Notes: generated by a model from the sequence alone, not told the origin. Numbered from the stretch's first letter, positions 22,336 through 33,450 are shown. The stretch is DNA of 60,726 nt from Chara braunii (GCA_003427395.1 BFEA01000778.1:331839-392564); one strand, 5' to 3'. Numbers and translations: made by a program.

Positions 22336-22410
22336 GGCCGCCATGGGGATTGAACCCACGACCTCCTGAATGCCACTTGCATGCCTAACCAATTGAGCTA
22401 GGCCGCTCGA
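22336..22410 (-). repeat. tRNA-like sequence abutting the LTR
   Basis: The minus strand shows an A-box-like TAGCTCAATTGGTTAGG and, about 40 nt on, a B-box-like GTGGGTTCAATCCCCAT with a foldable T-arm. The acceptor arms do not pair properly and the anticodon stem is poor, so I call a tRNA-derived repeat rather than a functional tRNA gene. Its 3' end coincides with the start of the LTR. Confidence 0.6.
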
Positions 22411-22976
22411 TTCAACTCGGAGTCCGCAGACTTTTTCTTTTCTTTTCCATTCTTCCTTTCTTGAAAGAACTGCTTACAGGGCATGTTTTGGAACTCTAAA
22501 GGCAAGAAAAACTTGCGCCGGCAGACAAACCACGCGCCCACTCAAAATGAGCGATTTCGGTCCAAAAGTATCTGTTGGGGATTTTCTTTTTTTTTTTGTT
22601 TTCCCCTCTGACACAATGACTGACCCCTGTAAATATGACACCCGGTCTGACACCACGGCAGTTGGTACTTCCGTTACCTTTTTTAACTCGGCACCGTTTT
22701 CATTGTCGACGTGTGTTTTTTTTGCCCATTCAATACTCAAAGGTGACATGAACGTACTTACCCCTTCATTCTTCTAAGAAAAGTCCAGGTCGTTGTAGAG
22801 GTTGGGTACTAAAAAAAAATGGGGTAACTTCAGTACAGTCACAAAAAAAAACAGTTTCAAATTACACTTCAGGCATTCCTCCGAACACAACACACCCCCA
22901 TGCAACCCTACCTGACCGGAAAGCTAGCTTGTATACATTGCCCGAAATCCAATTTGAAACTCTTTTTTGTCCAAAG
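22410..22976. other. AT-rich spacer with half of a MITE-like sequence
   Basis: No gene is supported. Around 22,874-22,950 the sequence cctccgaacacaacacaccc...ctagcttgtatac resembles the left half of the MITEs near 46.7 kb, without a matching right half. The remainder has T runs and mixed sequence. Confidence 0.4.
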
Positions 22977-23466
22977 CTAGGCTACCAGCCGGGCCGCCCG
23001 GGTCACCCTATTTTCTCGGCTGGCCCGGCCGTGCAAGGACCAAGGAAGGTCCCAGCCAAAAAAAAACAAATCCAAAAAATCCAAAAACAAACTATGTTAT
23101 GCAGAAAAATAAACAGATTAACTTTTGCCTCAGGGTCACGTTGAAATTTTGTACCAAATTTAAAATAACAAGGGAAAATTTTTGAAATGCCCCTGAAGTT
23201 TGCGTTTATTTGCGATTTGCCCCTCCGACGACCGACTTACCCTGATTTGCCCCTCCGACAACGATTCAAGTTTCCAAAAAAACCCTGGCATCAATTGGAC
23301 CTGAAATATGTTCAATATGCCCCTACCGGTACCAGTGCCAAATTTCCAGTATGCCCCTATCGGAGAGCCGATGGGTACCAGTGCCAGATTTCCATGCTAC
23401 GTCAAGCCAACTCCTACCGTCTATAATGGTATGTTCACGGCTGTACATTACCCTCCTACCTCCACA

Positions 23467-23513
<47 letters not shown>

Positions 23514-23650
23514 GCAGCAGTACAAAGGAGCTGAAGGGGGAGGAGGAAAGGGAGGTGGAAGAAGACGAGGTGGTGGTGGCGGTAACTCCGACAGTTTCGA
23601 GGATGTGGTTCGTTCGTCGTGGCCAGCCCCCTCCCCCCCCCTCCCCCCCC

Positions 23651-23681
<31 letters not shown>

Positions 23682-24207
23682 GCATGGAAGAAGGGGTGGA
23701 ACACTCACCTTCGGCAACGTTCTCCGAGGACGTCGAAGGCGGCGGCAGGTCGCAGTACAAGAAGAATGAACTCCGCGGTTAATTGAAGCAGTGGACACAA
23801 CGTGGAGTGGAACCCTGTTTCTTTGCGTGGAGGCCCCGAAAATCAAGGAGTTTGAATTCGAATTATGAGGGCCTCCCCGCTGGAGGGCATCCCAAGAAGA
23901 TGCATCCAATGGAGAAGGGCAAAATGGACAGCCACCACGGGAAATGGGAACGGCGTACCGGTAGGGGCATTCCGAAAAGTTGTGCCCCTCACTGACAAGG
24001 GCCTTTTCGAAAGTTCAAAGGCCCCAGGGGCAAATCAGGGTAAGTCGGTCGTCGGAGGGGCGAATCGCAAATAAACGCAAACTTCAGGGGCATTTCGAAA
24101 ATTTTTCCAAATAACAATTTAAATTTAAAAATCATTCTTATTTTTTATTTTTTAATATCTTTTTGGCCCGGCCGGGCAAGTGGACCCAGGCCACTCTGGT
24201 AGCCTAG
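22977..24207. mobile_element. Non-coding element with long terminal inverted repeats (about 1.23 kb)
   Basis: The ends are CTAGGCTACCAG (22,977-22,988) and its reverse complement CTGGTAGCCTAG (24,196-24,207). A second inner pair of near-perfect inverted repeats of about 95 bp lies at roughly 23,166-23,262 and 24,015-24,115 (ttttgaaatgcccctgaagtttgcg and reverse complement). The interior carries (CA)n at 23,472-23,511, then (CA)n/(GA)n at 23,650-23,683. No transposase is visible, and no clear target duplication can be read. It is a foldback or long-TIR MITE-like element. Related fragments occur at 52.8-53.7 and 58.5-58.9 kb. Confidence 0.75.
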
Positions 24208-24296
24208 ACTTGGAATAGAGTCGCTTAAAGTCGAAGCAGCTCGCTTAGTGACTCACACTCCGCGTGCTTTTGAGAATGACGCCTCTTCGCTTGACC

Positions 24297-24300
<4 letters not shown>

Positions 24301-24337
<37 letters not shown>

Positions 24338-24350
24338 AGAGAGAGAAAGA
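24301..24350. repeat. (GA)n microsatellite
   Basis: A near-pure GA run degenerates into a purine-rich stretch up to about 24,400. Confidence 0.9.
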
Positions 24351-24664
24351 GGGGGAAAGAATGGTGAGAGAGAGGAGAGGAAAAAAGAGGAGGACGAGAA
24401 GAACACTCTGACGTAGCGCAAAAAAGCTTCGAAAGAAATGAAAATTTTGAGCACAGAAGCAGAACGGCGATTCTCCCTACATGTTTCGGTTTTGCGCCGT
24501 CACAACCATCGTCAGGGGAGTCAAAAAAATGCGCTTCATCAAGAGGAGAAGTCGAGGTCCTGATATACTCATTTCACCAACACATAGTTCCGTACCTTTC
24601 ACTTAGTCGGGCGTTGCAGCCAAAGCGACATTCCGCACATAGGGCGAGCTGGAGTGCGGTTGTG

Positions 24665-24668
<4 letters not shown>

Positions 24669-24734
<66 letters not shown>
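24669..24734. repeat. (GA)n microsatellite
   Basis: A pure GA tract of more than 60 bp. The flanking region from 24,208 to 25,297 otherwise holds no gene that I can support. Confidence 0.95.
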
Positions 24735-24741
<7 letters not shown>

Positions 24742-25296
24742 AGAGATTTGGGGGAGGCGGGAAATACATCATCAGAAAAAAGGTGGACAAACGACAGGCG
24801 GAGAGTGGAGGGAGAGGTGAAGTGACGTCATTTGGAAGTATACGAGATGTCAGGTTCCAAATAGATGACGACATACTGTATGGGAAAAGGGAAAGAAAAA
24901 CGAGGAAGAGGTGTAGGCAGAACGAGTGTCGTTTTTTGCAGAGACTAGCTGGATAGTGTTTGGCAATGGTCAGAGGAGGCCATCGGGAAAGAGCAGATTT
25001 GCAGAAACTGTGGGCATGGGGACAAAGACAGATGATAGCAGAGATGTGGGAAAGATATGGCAAAGGATACGTCTACTAGCTCGAATATGGGTGCGACAGT
25101 CCGTCATCTTCAGCAGGATCGCTGTAAAGTCGCCTAGTCCCGGTCGGTACATATGTCTATGATCTTCTGCCCATCCGGATCATAGACAAGGCAGCTACGT
25201 TGTCCTTTAGTTCACCGAGGTTGCGGAGTCATGTCTTAAACCAGCCTCCTGCGGGTTTTTAGGCGCAAAAAAAAAAACGCAGTCGCAAAACATTTT

Positions 25297-25740
25297 TCAC
25301 TTCCTTGAGTTGTCCCCGGTGAACCCATTCGCCAGGATTCGAACCCATCCCCTCCAACAGTCGCTATTTTTCTTGGAAAAATCTTCTGTGGCTTTAAAAT
25401 ATAGTCCTCTAGGAAACCCTTTCATAACTAACTCTCTTCTATACGAAATCAGAAATAGGCCCACTCCTCTATAGTCTGATGAGTGGGTAAATATCTGGTT
25501 TATTTGCCATTTTACCAATCCCATCTTCTGGCTTCTGAGGCCATACGAGAAGAAATCATGGGTCAACAGAAATACAATGTTTTGCTTGGTCCAAATTGAT
25601 TCTTGGTTCTTCGTGGGTCTGGGACTCAAACTTGCACCCAAGGAAATCCCATCTCCCATCTCGTGAGTCTGTTCGAACAAGAGTTAGGTTCTCATTGTAG
25701 AGGGAGACAAATCGATCATCAAGAAGGATTCTCTTCTTGA
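25297..25740 (-). pseudogene. Reverse transcriptase C-terminal remnant
   Basis: On the minus strand, phrases such as LTLVRTDSRDGRWDFLGC and, after a frameshift, QKMGLVKWQINQIFTHS...YRRELVMKGFPR follow the same pattern as the RT tail at 54.3 kb (RTD..KREWEFLGC, then KEKVAAI...LRLELRRRKYP). This is the segment after the catalytic box in a class of reverse transcriptases with a terminal basic-G/KYP/GFP motif. The catalytic box itself is absent. It directly follows the gag-like segment, so the middle of the element has been deleted. Confidence 0.5.
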
Positions 25741-26300
25741 GATTCCTCCTCGGATTGCTCGTCGTCTTCGTCCTCCCCGTATGCGTCGGCGACACGAAGC
25801 TTAGCAAGAGTTGCGGTAGTGATCTTCTTGTTGACATACTTGATACGGTCTTTCTTGCATATTTCCTCAAGTTCATGCTTGGTCTTCGCCATGAGTTCAG
25901 TAATCATGTCTTCGATGTACTTCTTTTTTCCTTCCTTCCTCGGGCCTGCAACTGCCGCCTTCTTACTACAATTGATGCGGTCGAATCCCAAATCTTGGGA
26001 GGTACCTTCATTGACAGAGATCCCAGACGATCACCGCCTCGAGCCATTGCCAACAACTGAGGCAAACATCCCAGCCAGTCTTGCTGAGAAACCGTTCCCT
26101 GTAGGAGTTACTGGCACATTACTCCTGGCTCTCGATGGTCCAGGCTCAGTTGCCACACACGTTCTTCTGGGGGGTTGAGGAGGAGGAGGTGGGGGAGGGG
26201 GAGAACTTGATGCAGGAGGTGCTGGAGTTGGGATGTTGGCTTGGGGAGCGACAGGCGGGCAAGGGGTTTGTGGTTGTTGAATGGTGTCGACCGGTAGAAG
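25719..26300 (-). pseudogene. Retroelement gag-like region: Pro-rich then SAP-like helix segment
   Basis: Minus-strand sequence gives a proline-rich run (about 26,160-26,200), then a basic/Ser segment, a lone TGA at about 26,035, then KKAAVAGPRKEGKKKYIEDM followed by ELEEICKKDRIKYVNKK...LAKLR. The latter has the L..iC....I.Y..KK pattern seen in SAP-like DNA-binding segments of some retroelement proteins. An acidic tail (EDEDDEQSEEESQEE) ends the frame. The upstream side is cut at about 26,290 by the tandem duplication. Confidence 0.45.
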
Positions 26301-26794
26301 GGGTCTACAGGCCTGCGGTTCTTACCCTATGTCCGTCCCACGTCTGTCACCCGCAGGAGGGCTAGTTTCGGGCTCTTGTAAACTGCAAAATCCTCCTCTG
26401 AGCCTGATATAAAAACAACGTGTGAGCTGGACGACTCACAAAAATGCAGAAAGAACGAGGAAATTGTTTTATTCGGTCAATAAAGCTCAGTGCAGACGCG
26501 CTACACCCTATCGCAAGGCAGCCTCGCTCACGCCAGTCCAGGAGTGCGGTTTGTGTTGAGACGGAACGTGTCGAAAATCTTCACTAGATCCCGCGATCAA
26601 TGGGTTGTTGTCGGTACCGCTCCCGTCGGTCCCAAGGGATTGTGCTAGAGCCCTCCGGTCCCAAAGTGATATCACGGGCCCATTGAGGCCTGATTCTTGA
26701 CCTGAGTCCGCGACCTGAGGCCCGCTCGGCTGTAGGAAAAGACGACTCCTTGGCTCACTCGGGCGAGCATCTGGCCATGCCTTCGGTCTTGGTC

Positions 26795-27258
26795 TGGCCT
26801 GAGGTCTGTTCTGGTCTGGTATAGGTCTGGTCTCATCTGGTCTGGTCTGGTCTGGGTCTGGTCTCATCTGGACTAGTCTAAGTACGGTCGGTCTTGTCCT
26901 GTTCTGGTCTGGCCTGGTCAGATCTCATCTGGTCTGGTCTGAGTCCGGTCCGGTCTGGTCCTGTTCTGGTTTGGCCTGGGTCTGGTCTCATCTGGTCTGG
27001 TCTGGTCTGGGTCTGGTCTCATCTGGTCTGGTCCAAGTCCGATCCGATTTGGTCCTGCTCTAGTCTGGTCTCATCTGGTCTGGTCTGAGTCTGGTCCGGT
27101 CTGGTCCTGTTCTGGTCTGCCCTGGGTCTGCTCTGAGTCCGGTACAGTCCGGTCTTGTTCTGGTCTGGCCTGGTCTGGTCTCATCTGGTCTGGTCTGAGT
27201 CCAGTTCGGTCTGGTCCTGTTTTGGTCTGGTCTGGTCTGGTCTGGTCGGTCTGGTCTG
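26795..27258. repeat. TGGTC-based satellite, copy 1
   Basis: Irregular runs of ctggt/ctggg/tccggt pentamers form higher-order blocks such as gagtccggtccggtctggtcc. There is no coding support. The open minus-strand frames encode monotonous RPDQTRPD repeats. Confidence 0.9.
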
Positions 27259-28099
27259 GACAATTGCGCGCCCCCACCAGTGATCCCGGTTGGCCGGATC
27301 AGTCGATCAGGCACACCTCTTTCCACTGGTGTGCGAGGTTCTGTGGTTACTTCCTAGCCCGTTTCCCTTAGCTGTGGTTTCGTGGGGTGGTAGAAAGGGG
27401 CAGTTGGGATCTCGATATCCCAATCATGTGCATCACAACAGAGTCTTCTTTTCCCGCCAATTCCTTCAAGCTCGTTCCCTTGGCTATAGTACCGCAAGAG
27501 TAAAAGAATTGAAATCCTCACTTTCCGACGCCTACCTCGCCTCTGCGGTTACAGGCAGACCGGAGTCCCAAGAGGCAGCCCTCCTCGGCAACGGCACTAC
27601 TTTCGACCGGTATAAGGGGTCTGCCGGCCTGCGGTTCTAGCCCTAGTATGTCTGCCCCACGTCTGTCACCCGCAGGAGGGCTAGTTTCGAGCTCTTGTAA
27701 CCTGCAAAATCCACCTCTGAGCCAGATATGAAAACAAGGTGTGAGCTGGACGACTCACAAAAATGCAGAAAGAACGAGGAAATTATTTTATTCAGTCAAT
27801 AAAGTTCAGCACAGACACGCTACACCCTATCCCAGAGCGGCCTCCCTCACGCCAGTCCAGGAGTGCGGTTTGTGTTGAGACTGAACGTGTCGGAAATCTT
27901 CGCTGGATCCCGCAATTAATGGGTTGTTGTCGATACCGCTCTCGTTGGTCCCAAGGGATCGTGCTAGAGCCCTCCAAACCCGAAGTGACATCGCGGGCCC
28001 ATTGAGGCCCAATTCTTTACCTGAGTCCGCGACTTGAGGCCCACTCGGCTGTAGAAAAAACAACGCCTTGGCTCACTCGGGTGAGCATCTGGCCCAACC

Positions 28100-28600
28100 C
28101 TTGGTCTTGGTCTGGCGTGAGGTCTGTTCTGGTCTGGTCAGGGTCTGGTCTCATCTGATCTGGTCTGGTCTGGTCTGGGTCTGGTCTCATCTGGTCTTGT
28201 TTGAGTCTGGTCCGGTCTGGTCCTGTTCTGGGTCTGCCCTGGTCTGGTTTCATTTGGTCTTGTTTGAGTCCGGTCCGGTCTGGTCCTGTTCTGGTCTGGC
28301 CTAAGTCTGGCCTCATTTGGTCTCGTCTGGTTTGGGTCTGGTTTCATCTCGTCTTATCTGAATCCGGTCCGGTCTGGTCCTGTTCTGGTCCGGCCTAGGC
28401 TGGCCTGGTCTGGTCTCATCTGGTCTGGTTCCGGTCCGGTCTGGTCCTGTTCAGGTCTGCCTTGGGTCCGAGTTTGGTCTCATCTGATCTGGTCTGAGTC
28501 CGGTCCAGTCTGGGTCTGGTCTCATCTTGTCTGGTCTGAGTCCGGTCCGGTCTGGTCCTGTTCTGGTCTGGCCTGGTCTGGACTGGTGGGTCTGGTCTGG
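28100..28600. repeat. TGGTC-based satellite, copy 2
   Basis: Same pentamer composition and same flanks as copy 1, confirming that the array belongs to the duplicated unit. The order of higher-order blocks differs between copies. Confidence 0.9.
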
Positions 28601-29033
28601 ACAATTGTGCGCCCCCACCAGAGAGCCCGATTGGCCGGATCAGTCGATCAGGCACACCTCTTTTCGCTGGTGCGCGGGGTTCGGTTGTTCCTTCCTAGCT
28701 TGTTTCCCTCAGCTGTAATTTCACAGGGTGATAGAAAGGGGCAGTTGGGATTTGGTTATCCCAATCACATGCATCACAAACAGAGTCTTTTTTTCCCGCT
28801 GATTCTTTCAAGCTCGTTCCCTTGGCTATGGTATCGCAGAATGGCTGATATGGACTGAGGGAATCTCGTTAATCCATTCATGTGTATCACTAATAAGATG
28901 ACGAGGCATTGGTTGCCTTAAGAGAGTCATAGTTACTCCCGTCGTTTACCCTCGCTCAGTTGTGTCTCTCCACTTTAGCTTCAGAGCACTAGGCAGAAAT
29001 CACATTGCGTCAGCACTTGTTGGGAGGGATCAC

Positions 29034-29215
29034 TCTCTCTCTCTCTCTCTCTCTCTCTCNNNNNNNNNNNNNNNNNNNNNNNNNNNNNNNNNNNNNNNNN
29101 NNNNNNNNNNNNNNNNNNNNNNNNNNNNNNNNNNNNNNNNNNNNNNNNNNNNNNNNNNNNNNNNNNNNNNNNNNNNNNNNNNNNNNNNNNNNNNNNNNNN
29201 NNNNNNNNNNNNNNN

Positions 29216-29268
<53 letters not shown>

Positions 29269-29275
29269 CGCGCGG
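29034..29275. other. (CT)n and (CG)n microsatellites flanking a scaffold gap
   Basis: A CT run (29,034-29,059) enters a 156-base N gap (29,060-29,215) and continues to 29,252. It is followed by (CG)n up to about 29,274. The gap is probably unassembled microsatellite. Frames drawn across it are meaningless. Confidence 0.95.
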
Positions 29276-30480
29276 TGGCCCTCCCCGCACTGCAGCTTTT
29301 CCCCTGTGCGACAGTTTTCCCCCGTGCGGCAGCTTTCCCTGCGCGGCATCCGCGCAAGAGTTACCCCGCGCTGCTCCTTCTCGTAGGTGCCCTTCCCCGC
29401 ATAAGCTCCTCTGCTTTGTGCAGCTTCTTCCTCCACGTGCAGTTCGTCCCCCACGTAGAATCTCCTTCCCCGGTCAAGCTTCATTGCTTCGCACGGTTTC
29501 TTCCTCGCGCGGTTTGTTCCTCGCGTGCAACTCGTTCCCCCCGCATAAGCTCCTTCCTCGCGCAGCTGCTCCTCCTTCCTTGTGCAGCAGCACCGCTACT
29601 CCGCGAGCTCTCCTCTCTCGCGCACGTCAAATTTGCATGCGCTGCTCATTCCTCTTGCGTGCCGCTCATCTACTATTCGCGCAGCAGCAATTATCCGCGA
29701 GTAGCGGTTCTTCGCCCGTGCACAGTCGTTCTGCCTCTGCGTGCAATTCTTAGCCTCCTATGCAGCTCCGCTATCTTCCAAGGTGCATGGGCGCGATCCT
29801 CCGCCTACTCTTGCGCACAGTTAGTCGCGATCCCCGCTCTGTTTAAGGGAGTACTCCCTTCGAAGTTACGAACGGATCTGGCTCCATCGCGGGTCAAATT
29901 TATTTTTTTCCTCTTCCCGTAATCTCTCCGTCTTCGGTATGAGTTAACTCTCAGCAGGAGCACGACACTTCCTTCACTCACCTCTCCGTTGAGCAGTGCC
30001 CTCCACTATCTCGTGCACGCTTTCCTTCATGCTATCTTCCTTGCGCTCTCTCTCCATACGTGCACCAGCCTAGCACTTAGTCCCGTTTCATTTCTCTCGT
30101 GGCTCGCGCCTCACTTGCTTCCCGTTTAAATCAACAAGCCATCTCTTTGATTCCGATCTAGACGTGCCCGAGCTTGTTTGTGGCAGGTGTGTGCGATCTT
30201 CGAGATAAGAGTTGAAGTTCGTTCCCCTCTTGGTTGTCTAAGTAGTTGTCTCGTGCGTTCCGGAGCTTGAGCTTCCGTGCCTGAATGAAGCTCACCCCCT
30301 CCTCCAGGTGCGGCTTTCCTTAAAGCACTCACTCGTTCCGCTTGATGTACCTGTTTGCTGACATGTACGCCTGTCACCAGGGCATTCTCCGTCCCCCGAG
30401 ATCCGACACTTGTGCCTTAGGGACCCCCCAATTTCCCGGCACTAGCCCCCGCTTGAGCCAGCACCCGTGTGCCAGCCCTG
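29276..30480. repeat. Degenerate GC-rich repeat with a 'cgcgcagcttcctcc' flavour
   Basis: Short phrases such as cgtgcagctt, tcctcgcgc and cctcgtgc recur irregularly, giving Arg/Ser/Ala-rich open frames on the plus strand. No domain, splice site or start context supports a gene. Regularity fades after 30,000. Confidence 0.5.
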
Positions 30481-31232
30481 TGCGCCTTCTTGTGCGCATC
30501 CCCTTGTGGATTAATTAGTGTCTCCCGTGCGCTCATTGGTGCGTGTATTTGAGGCCTTGATCGGCTTCCTCGTGCACCTTTTTGTGCACGTGAACTCTCA
30601 CACAAAAGCTCTCCCGGTTCGCGCCTAATTGGAGCCTTAAAGTTTCCCCCCTCGTGTGTCCGCCTGGGAGAAAAACCAACACACCCTCTGCGCCAATCCC
30701 TCCCTCCGGTGTCGGGACAGAAACCCCTGTGAGGGTTTCTACCCGAGGGTTTCAAGGTCGGACGCTGTTCGATTTTTGGATTTAGGAACTTGATGAGATT
30801 GACGTTGCCAGAGTTAGTCAGTCCGACCCTATAATTGAGAGACCTAAGACTTGATGTCGTTGACGTGTAACGACATCGACATCCGTTCGAGACAGCGGGA
30901 GCCGGCACTGTCATTTACGGTTCTCGACGAGGCCGCAGTAGTGTGCGGTCAGGGAAAGATTTTCAGGACCTAATTCGGCTAAAAAGAGGTGTACGCTGGG
31001 TATAAAGCCGCGGCGCAGGGGGAATAGGAAAAAAAGTTTTAACTCTAGGGCCCCGGGGCTTGACGCCGAGCCAGGGGGTTGATAGGCCGATGCGAAGGTC
31101 ACGCGGCGAACTGAGCGTGCAGGACTGTGAATTGGCAGGGCCGGTAAGGCCACAGACAGACAGGCAGGCAGGGTTGGCAAGGCCATAGGCAGGCGGGGCC
31201 TGCACAGCCCCGGCGCGATGAATAACTACTGG

Positions 31233-31429
31233 GCAAGCTCTTCTTATAGAAGAGTTGCTCCTACCTATACCGTGGTAGGAGCTAGCCCAGTAGGTTCGAG
31301 TACAGGAGTGTCACCCGGCGAATACTGGGATCGAATCTGAGAAGTAACATCCTACCGGGCTAGCTCCTTTTGGAGCAGCCCAAGGCAGCTGGGCGCGGCC
31401 GATCTCGGCCGCGCGATCCAAAAGATCGC
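31233..31429. repeat. Cluster of hairpins in LTR A
   Basis: Successive inverted repeats occur: 31,233-31,258 (CTCTTC/GAAGAG plus flanks), 31,257-31,282 (GCTCCTACC/GGTAGGAGC, perfect 9 bp), 31,357-31,381 (GGGCT-GCTCC/GGAGC-AGCCC, loop TTTT), 31,393-31,414 (GCGCGGCCG/CGGCCGCGC, 9 bp) and 31,413-31,429 (GCGATC/GATCGC). A longer pair, 31,279-31,294 with 31,351-31,366, encloses several of them. Confidence 0.85.
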
Positions 31430-32375
31430 ACGGCTGAGATCTGTCGCGCGCGGATCAAAGTGGCCCCTGCGCAAGGATGACATGCATAAATTGAGAAATG
31501 GTAAATTTTAAATTTTTATTTTTGGGGGGGAAAAAAAAAAAAAAATTACCTGTCCCGTAGCTGGCCGCGTAAGCAACCAGGTACGGGCACGATGGAGACA
31601 GCAGCTACGTCGAGGTAAGGAGTTCTTTCTTTTTTTGTTTGTTTTATTCTTCCTTTTTTTTCTTCCTTCTTGGTTCTCGTTGGTTGGGGCCACAAGGTCG
31701 AAACGACGTGACCGTTGGCCTAAGCCAACGGGAAAAAGAAAAAGAAAAAAATATATATATGATAATAATAAAGCACCATGTGGCGCTGCGAGGAGTGACG
31801 GGGACTTAGTGTCCCCACGAACTAGGCAGGCGCCCGAAGAAACGAGAGACCATTTTTTGGGGGGGAGCTCTTTTTCTCTTTTTTTTCTTTTCTTTTCTTT
31901 GTAAGATTTCGTTTAGATTTTTTGTTAGATTTCTTTTTAGATTTTATTTAGATTATTTTTTTTCTTTTTGTTCTGTTTCGGGTGAGTGCTCCCGTTCGTT
32001 TCAAACGAACGGGACTTGACTACGCCCGACCGTTTCGTCAGACTCTCACCGACTCATCAGGAGGCTGAGCCTCGACAGTGGGCCAGCCGAATGAATCAGC
32101 CGCAGAAACGCGGCTGTATGCAGGCATGTCGGGGGGGGGGGTTCCTCAGAGAGAGAGAGAGACCAGCACTGCGCCCGTTGGGTTTTAAAACGGGCTGCAG
32201 TGTTTGCCTGTGCGCCCGAACCTGGCGCCGAGAACGTCCGGGTACGGGAGCGAGGCAAAGAGGGAAAAAAAAAAGACCCTATTGAGCTTGACTCTAGTCC
32301 GACTCTGTGAAATGACTTAGGGAGGGGGACGTGCTCGTTCGTTTTCAAACAACGAGCTGCCCCTGATTTAGCAAA

Positions 32376-32414
32376 ACAAAAAAAAAAAAAAAAAAAAGGG
32401 AGGAAAAAAAAAAG

Positions 32415-32500
<86 letters not shown>

Positions 32501-32580
32501 AAAAAAAAAAAAAAAAAAAAAAAGGGAGGAAAAAAAAAAGAAAAAAGAAAGAGAAGGAGTTGGGAAAAAAAAAAAAAACG
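32376..32580. repeat. Interrupted poly(A) tract (about 200 bp)
   Basis: A long A-run with occasional G residues lies inside LTR A, immediately before the hairpin-dense promoter segment. Confidence 0.95.
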
Positions 32581-32814
32581 GCCGCGGATCTAGCCGCGGC
32601 CTCGGTCCAGATGCAAGTTTAGAAGCATCTGGACTGTGAGTTGACAGCAGACTGTTGGGCTCAACAGTCTGCTCAAAAATGGCTGAGTACGGCCATTTCT
32701 GGGCTGCGTCTGGCCGAGGGTGAGGGCCAGATACATTTTCAGTGGCCTGAACTCAGTTCCCCTAGGGGAACAACGGACTTTTTGGCCCTTGATCGCGTTT
32801 TAGATCAAGGGCCA
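32580..32814. repeat. Seven consecutive hairpins upstream of the TATA box (LTR A)
   Basis: The inverted repeats, in order with arm length, are 32,580-32,601 (8 bp), 32,605-32,634 (GTCCAGATGC, 10 bp), 32,646-32,673 (AGCAGACTGTTG, 12 bp), 32,677-32,698 (AAATGGC, 7 bp), 32,709-32,731 (TCTGGCC, 7 bp), 32,756-32,771 (GTTCCCCT palindrome) and 32,783-32,814 (TGGCCCTTGATC, 12 bp). Arms are perfect, loops are 0-10 nt, and the arm sequences are unrelated to each other. Confidence 0.95.
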
Positions 32815-32872
32815 GGCCTAACTCCGAGTTTTGGCTGGGGGCAAGGCAGGCTGCCCACAGCCTCCAGCCAGC

Positions 32873-32879
32873 TATAAAA
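32873..32879 (+). promoter_or_regulatory. TATA box of LTR A
   Basis: CTATAAAAC lies about 60 bp downstream of the last U3 hairpin. A CTATAAAAC box occupies the corresponding place in the inverted copy B. A transcription start would be expected about 30 bp on, near 32,910. Confidence 0.6.
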
Positions 32880-33179
32880 CAAGCCAGCAGCCAGCCAGCC
32901 AGCATTCATTTGTGGCTGGTGCTGCTAGCATTTCGCTTGGGCGAATGCTGCTGGAGGAACTGCTGGTGGAGTGAGAGGGAGCTGAGTGGTGGAGTAGGAG
33001 GAGCTGAGAGGAGCTGTTATTGGCAAAGGAGGTCTGGAGGAAGGAGTGAGAGGTGGAGGTGGAGGCTGCCATGGCCACCACCTTGGTTGACTGAGGAGTA
33101 TAGGGGAGGTGCTGCGCAACTTTTTCGGCGTCGGCACCCACCATCGAGGAGTGTGTAGGGAGAGTGCTGACCGCTCGGC

Positions 33180-33450
33180 ACAGCGGCAACTGTTTTTTTC
33201 AACGGTGAAGCGGAAGCGCTGCCGAAATTTTGCGGAGGCAGCTGTGCCTTTTTGCGGTGACGCGAAAGCACTGCCGAAATTTTGCGGCGGCAACTGGGGT
33301 TTTTTCAGCGGTGTCGCGGAAGCGCTGCCGAAATTTTGCAGCGGCAGCTGTTTTTCTTTTCAGCGGTGACTCGGAAGTTCTGCCAAGATTTTGCGGCAGC
33401 AGCGGTGTTTCTTTTAGTGGCGGTGTGGAGGTGTTGTCCGGTCTTCGCGG
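33180..33450. repeat. About 53-bp tandem repeat 'gctgccgaaattttgcggcggcaactg'
   Basis: Four to five units share the core cggaagcgctgccgaaattttgc with a variable T-rich spacer and cagcggtg. It probably lies in the R/U5 part of LTR A. Related phrases occur on the opposite strand near 37.1-37.3 kb. Confidence 0.8.

Larger units (their letters stand above)
26287..28845. repeat. 1.3-kb tandem duplication
   Basis: Two direct copies (26,287-27,602 and 27,603-about 28,845) both begin tcgaccggta.aaggggtct. They share ccgcaggagggctagtttcg, gtgagctggacgactcacaaaaatgcag, tccaggagtgcggtttgtgttgag, a TGGTC satellite, and the tail gttcccttggctat(a/g)gta. The copies differ at scattered positions and in satellite length. 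No coding sequence is recognised inside. The unit may derive from LTR sequence, since TATA-like and AATAAA-like motifs occur near 26,405 and 26,478. Confidence 0.85.

Noticed and set aside
22336-22410. Functional tRNA gene
   Set aside because: Acceptor arms do not pair and the anticodon stem-loop is malformed, so it was kept only as tRNA-like.
23308-23769. Open frames with His/Thr, Val/Cys or Arg/Glu runs
   Set aside because: Translations of (CA)n and (GA)n microsatellites within the long-TIR element.
28962-29922. Long frames crossing 29,060-29,215
   Set aside because: They run through an N gap and flanking dinucleotide repeats, so the reading frame across the gap is unknown.
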